Made by a program: the position numbers and the translations under genes. Positions 5,211-7,658 of a stretch of DNA of 7,658 nucleotides are shown here, one piece after another (positions within the stretch are counted from its first letter, which is position 1; every line of letters starts with the position of its first letter). The notes under the pieces were generated by a model, which saw only the letters and a list, made by a program, of their open reading frames with translations, had not been told where the DNA came from and made no database searches. Source of the stretch: Bacillota bacterium (GTDB lineage: Bacteria > Bacillota > GCA-003054495 > Carboxydocellales > JAJZTU01); NCBI GenBank assembly GCA_021848765.1, contig JAJZTU010000160.1, positions 1 to 7,658 of the forward strand. Direction: 5' to 3'.

Positions 5211-6185
5211 TTAACCGGCTAGCCTGAACCTTAACTTTTCCGGCGAACTACCCATTCCCGACTTCACCACTTTAAGATTATGATCCAGCAGGACGTAGAC
5301 GGAGAAAGGGGTCAGGGAGCCAACCCGGTAACGCAGGTCAGAGCATACCACCAAGTAACCCCCGTGCACTTCCTGCCAGGCATATAACCTGTGCCGGGCA
5401 ATCTCACTGAAAGCACAAAGACGTTTACTCTGATGGGCCTTGACAATTACCTTATGGGGCTTGGGCTTAAGGAATTCCTCCTCGGAATAAACTTTTCCCG
5501 AGAGGACGGTTGTGCTTCCTACATGGAATGCTTTTTTAGTCTCTATAACAAACTGCCAGCGATTTGGGCTGAAAGTCGGGATTATACTGCAGGCTATTAC
5601 CCGTTCTGCTTTAAACCGCTCGCCGGTAGCGCATTTTACAGACTTTGCCACTTGCCACTTCAAAAGCACGTAAATACCCGTAATTCCAAAGATTACCGCA
5701 AAAACAGGGGCAGGCTGTGCTAACTGCCAAAACCAGAGCATGGCTCCCAAAGTAAATAGTACCAGGAGGAAGGGGTCCACTATGGTGAGGACATCCAGGG
5801 CATATTTCCTGCATCTGATAGGAGCAAATGCCTGGGTACCGTAAGAAGTTAACAGGTCCAGTCCAACGTGGAGCAGAACCGCGAAAACGGCCACAGTCCA
5901 AAGGGTGATTAAGGGTACAACCGGATAGAACAGCTTGACAGCCACAGCAGACAGGAGAGAACCCGCAAGTTGGGCGGGCAGGGAGTGGGAAAAGCCCCTG
6001 TGGTGGCGTAAATAAGTAGAATGGTTTTTTAGCCGGACTACAATGTCCAGGTCCGGCACCTGAGAGGCTAATTGAGCTACCCAAAAAACAGCTTCACCTG
6101 TCTGCGGGTTGGCAGCTATGTAGGGATGGGCCTGGGCAAGCGCTGCCAGGCCGAGGCCGGTCAAAGCATGAGTTAATGTGTCCAA
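5211..6185 (-). CDS. YdjM-like membrane-bound metal-dependent hydrolase
   Basis: Predicted integral membrane protein of 324 aa in the YdjM family (named after the LexA-regulated E. coli protein); its substrate is unknown. The N-terminus reads MDTLTHALTGLGLAAL, matching the family's opening motif with His6. Other likely metal ligands are PDLD (44-47), RHHRGFSHS with His61, His62 and His67, and LLHVGLDLLTSYGTQ with His106 and Asp110. About four hydrophobic helices follow between residues 70 and 180. The last roughly 130 residues form a soluble C-terminal region rich in beta-like sequence. I chose the TTG at 6185 because GGAAGG lies 9 nt upstream and the motif starts there; the longer TTG at 6224 adds 13 residues with no homology-like features. 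It has a strong promoter upstream and a terminator downstream, so it is probably monocistronic. Confidence 0.88.
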   Translation of the reverse strand: MDTLTHALTGLGLAALAQAHPYIAANPQTGEAVFWVAQLASQVPDLDIVVRLKNHSTYLRHHRGFSHSLPAQLAGSLLSAVAVKLFYPVVPLITLWTVAVFAVLLHVGLDLLTSYGTQAFAPIRCRKYALDVLTIVDPFLLVLFTLGAMLWFWQLAQPAPVFAVIFGITGIYVLLKWQVAKSVKCATGERFKAERVIACSIIPTFSPNRWQFVIETKKAFHVGSTTVLSGKVYSEEEFLKPKPHKVIVKAHQSKRLCAFSEIARHRLYAWQEVHGGYLVVCSDLRYRVGSLTPFSVYVLLDHNLKVVKSGMGSSPEKLRFRLAG

Positions 6186-6241
6186 AGTTATCGTCCTTCC
6201 AAAACAAAATGTATAATTGTCCAAGCTAATTATCTAAATAA

Positions 6242-6270
6242 ATTGTAAAAGATTTGGTTATTTGTGTCAA
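6242..6270 (-). promoter_or_regulatory. Sigma-A promoter for the YdjM-like gene
   Basis: On the - strand a perfect TTGACA (6270-6265), a 17-nt spacer and TACAAT (6247-6242) are present. Transcription would begin near 6235, about 50 nt before the TTG start. It is one of the best promoter matches in the window. Confidence 0.75.
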
Positions 6271-6289
6271 ATGGTACTAACTGCTAAAA

Positions 6290-6321
6290 TTGACACCCGA
6301 ACCAAGTTCCTAAGGTATAAG
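6290..6321 (+). promoter_or_regulatory. Possible distal promoter for sat
   Basis: A perfect TTGACA (6290-6295) is followed by TATAAG (6316-6321), but the 20-nt spacer is longer than usual. The box mirrors the TTGACA of the divergent hydrolase promoter (arms GTGTCAA 6264-6270 and TTGACAC 6290-6296, 19 nt apart). It may therefore be a real -35 box or one half of an operator. Confidence 0.3.
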
Positions 6322-6384
6322 TGCAACTAAGGCTTCCTCCTTCGCTAGCCAAGTTTCTTTATGCGGGCACTATAGTCAAGTCTT

Positions 6385-6413
6385 TTGCATATACTGAAGT
6401 GGCTGGGTATATT
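6385..6413 (+). promoter_or_regulatory. Proximal promoter for sat
   Basis: TTGCAT (6385-6390), a 17-nt spacer and TATATT (6408-6413) give a start near 6420, about 27 nt before the ATG and just upstream of the ribosome site GGGGAGG (6433-6439). Spacing is optimal and each hexamer has few mismatches. Confidence 0.5.
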
Positions 6414-6446
6414 TTCACAAGCAAAACACACTGGGGAGGCAAGAAC

Positions 6447-7598
6447 ATGGTGGAACTTATCAAACCCCACGGCGGAGAGCTGGTAAACAAGGTGTTGGAA
6501 GGTGAGGCCAGGGAAGCGGCCCTTGCCCGGGCCCGCAAACTCCCGGAAGTTGTCCTGGGAGCCAAGGAACTTTCTGACCTGGAAATGATTGCGGTAGGGG
6601 CTTTCAGCCCGCTGAAGGGCTTTATGAACAAGGTTGACTATACAAGTGTGCTGGAACACATGCGCTTGAGTAACGGTCTGGTCTGGACTATCCCTATCAC
6701 CTTGTCTGTCAGTTATGAAGAGGCTGAAGGTCTGGAGATTGGCCGGGAGGTAGCCTTAACCAATGGCGAGGGTGCTATTTTCGGCATTTTAGAGCTTGCG
6801 GAAAAATTCACCTATGATCAAAAAAAGGAAGCCCGTCTGGTCTACCGGACTACAGAAACCGCCCATCCAGGGGTGGCTAGAGTAATGGCCCAGGGTGACA
6901 TTCTTTTGGCAGGTGATATTTATCTGCTCAACCGTCCGGTACCCGAATTCCCGGAATACCACAGGGATCCTGCCGGGACCAGGGCTGTCATCAAGGAAAA
7001 AGGTTGGAAACGTGTGCTCGGTTTCCAGACCAGAAACCCGGTCCACCGTGCCCATGAGTACATCCAAAAATGTGCGCTGGAAATGGTGGACGGCCTGCTG
7101 CTCCATCCCCTGGTCGGGGAAACCAAAAAAGATGACATTTCCCCCGGCATCCGGATGAGAAGCTACCAGGTTCTCCTGGACTGCTACTATCCCCAGGACC
7201 GGACCCTGTTATCCGTGCTGCCTGCTGCAATGCGGTATGCCGGTCCCCGGGAAGCAGTTTTCCACGCCCTGGTACGCAAAAACTATGGCTGCACACACTT
7301 TATTGTTGGCCGTGACCATGCAGGAGTAGGCAACTATTACGGTACCTATGACGCTCAGCTAATCTTTGACGAATTTGCCCCCGGGGAACTGGGCATAATT
7401 CCTTTGTTCTTTGAACATACCTTCTATTGCCGGGAATGTGGAAACATGGCTTCCAGCAAGACATGCCCCCATCCTGCTGAGGACCATCTCACCTTAAGCG
7501 GTACCAAGGTTAGAGAAATGCTGGGCAAAGGGGAGGTTCCACCGGTGGAATTTACCAGGCCGGAAGTAGCCAAGGTACTGATTGAGGGTCTGTCCTGA
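6447..7598 (+). CDS. sat: Sulfate adenylyltransferase (ATP sulfurylase), EC 2.7.7.4
   Basis: Predicted cytoplasmic enzyme of 383 aa that converts ATP and sulfate to adenosine 5'-phosphosulfate and pyrophosphate, the first step of sulfate activation. An N-terminal PUA-like domain (about 1-165) precedes the catalytic domain. The latter shows QTRNPVHRAH (194-203, nucleotide and sulfate binding), the MRYAGPREA segment (262-270), VGRDHAGVGNYYG (287-299) and SGTKVREML (351-359). A C-x2-C-x8-C-x-H group (Cys328, Cys331, Cys340, His342) matches the zinc-binding insert of the short ATP sulfurylases. Length fits the homo-oligomeric sat type; there is no APS-kinase domain. I chose ATG 6447 because GGGGAGG lies 7 nt upstream; the frame is open further back to 6321 but without a ribosome site. 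Another gene starts 44 nt downstream. The sat form used by sulfate reducers fits, but assimilatory use is not excluded. Its base composition looks more GC-rich than the polysaccharide genes. Confidence 0.97.
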   Translation: MVELIKPHGGELVNKVLEGEAREAALARARKLPEVVLGAKELSDLEMIAVGAFSPLKGFMNKVDYTSVLEHMRLSNGLVWTIPITLSVSYEEAEGLEIGREVALTNGEGAIFGILELAEKFTYDQKKEARLVYRTTETAHPGVARVMAQGDILLAGDIYLLNRPVPEFPEYHRDPAGTRAVIKEKGWKRVLGFQTRNPVHRAHEYIQKCALEMVDGLLLHPLVGETKKDDISPGIRMRSYQVLLDCYYPQDRTLLSVLPAAMRYAGPREAVFHALVRKNYGCTHFIVGRDHAGVGNYYGTYDAQLIFDEFAPGELGIIPLFFEHTFYCRECGNMASSKTCPHPAEDHLTLSGTKVREMLGKGEVPPVEFTRPEVAKVLIEGLS

Positions 7599-7618
7599 TA
7601 GTTATCCAGCAGGAATCG

Positions 7619-7627
7619 TGTTATAAT
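7619..7627 (+). promoter_or_regulatory. Possible extended -10 promoter after sat
   Basis: TGTTATAAT is a perfect extended -10 (TGn plus TATAAT) with no good -35 box 17 nt upstream. A start near 7634 would fall inside the ribosome site of the next gene, so it may be chance. It is listed for its exact consensus match. Confidence 0.3.
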
Positions 7628-7642
7628 GTACGGAGGTAGAAT

Positions 7643-7658
7643 ATGTGCAACCCGCAAA
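7643..7658 (+). CDS. Start of an unidentified gene downstream of sat (truncated by window end)
   Basis: ATG 7643 is preceded by CGGAGG (7631-7636) with 6 nt spacing, a strong ribosome site. Only MCNPQ is visible. The 44-nt gap after sat, with no terminator, suggests co-transcription. In sulfate reducers genes for APS reductase or electron-transfer partners often follow sat, but five residues do not allow identification. Confidence 0.6.

Noticed and set aside
5611..6084. 157-codon - strand open frame inside the hydrolase gene
   Set aside because: Out-of-frame shadow of the YdjM-like gene, whose motifs are clear in the other frame.
6261..6275. Rex-like redox operator (TTTGTGTCAAAT)
   Set aside because: Only the left half resembles a Rex half-site and the TCACAA half is absent; the sequence is better explained as the -35 of the hydrolase promoter.
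6321..6446. 42-residue N-terminal extension of ATP sulfurylase
   Set aside because: No ribosome site at 6321, the extension resembles no part of the family, and ATG 6447 has GGGGAGG at 7 nt.
1..7658. CRISPR arrays, tRNA/rRNA genes, transposases, attachment sites
   Set aside because: No regularly spaced repeats, cloverleaf or rRNA-like sequence, transposase motifs or long terminal repeats were seen on either strand.

Overview
The window looks like a chromosomal segment of a low-to-mid GC Gram-positive (Firmicutes) bacterium. Support comes from strong AGGAGG-type ribosome sites, frequent TTG/GTG starts, sigma-A-like promoters, a split Wzz-like/BY-kinase polysaccharide pair and an orphan LytTR response regulator. 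A stand-alone ATP sulfurylase of 383 aa with a Zn-type Cys cluster would fit a sulfate-reducing Peptococcaceae-type organism (Desulfotomaculum/Pelotomaculum relatives). That taxonomic placement is inference from gene content and style, not a database match.

Layout. (1) 1-3287 is the edge of an exopolysaccharide/capsule locus. On the + strand lie the 3' part of an O-antigen polymerase/ligase-like membrane protein and a GT4 glycosyltransferase. Converging on them from the - strand is a two-gene operon: a BY-kinase-type ATPase followed by a Wzz-type chain-length protein. A strong 12-bp hairpin terminator separates the convergent units. (2) 3288-3676 is a 389-nt divergent intergenic region. It carries a sigma-A-like promoter for the kinase operon, a nested symmetric inverted repeat over that promoter, and a + strand hairpin plus terminator (3484-3553) that has no gene in front of it. 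(3) 3677-5121 holds two + strand regulators, a LytTR response regulator and a MarR-family regulator with its own promoter. (4) A 14-bp hairpin terminator separates marR from a convergent - strand YdjM-like membrane metal-dependent hydrolase (5211-6185). (5) 6186-6446 is a divergent promoter region with mirror-image TTGACA boxes. (6) 6447-7598 is sat, ATP sulfurylase, followed by the first five codons of another gene with a strong ribosome site.

How the genes work together. The left third makes and exports a surface polysaccharide: polymerisation, glycosyl transfer, chain length and kinase control. The kinase operon and the LytTR regulator share one intergenic region, so LytTR control of polysaccharide is a reasonable hypothesis, but I could not find a convincing LytTR site. 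The right third activates sulfate to adenosine 5'-phosphosulfate (APS). The marR and hydrolase genes show no clear functional link to either side.

Most of the window is ordinary. The parts most worth a second look are the 3288-3676 intergenic region (orphan terminator, nested dyad, start-stop mini-ORF) and the unusual kinase-first gene order with a kinase that has no tyrosine tail.
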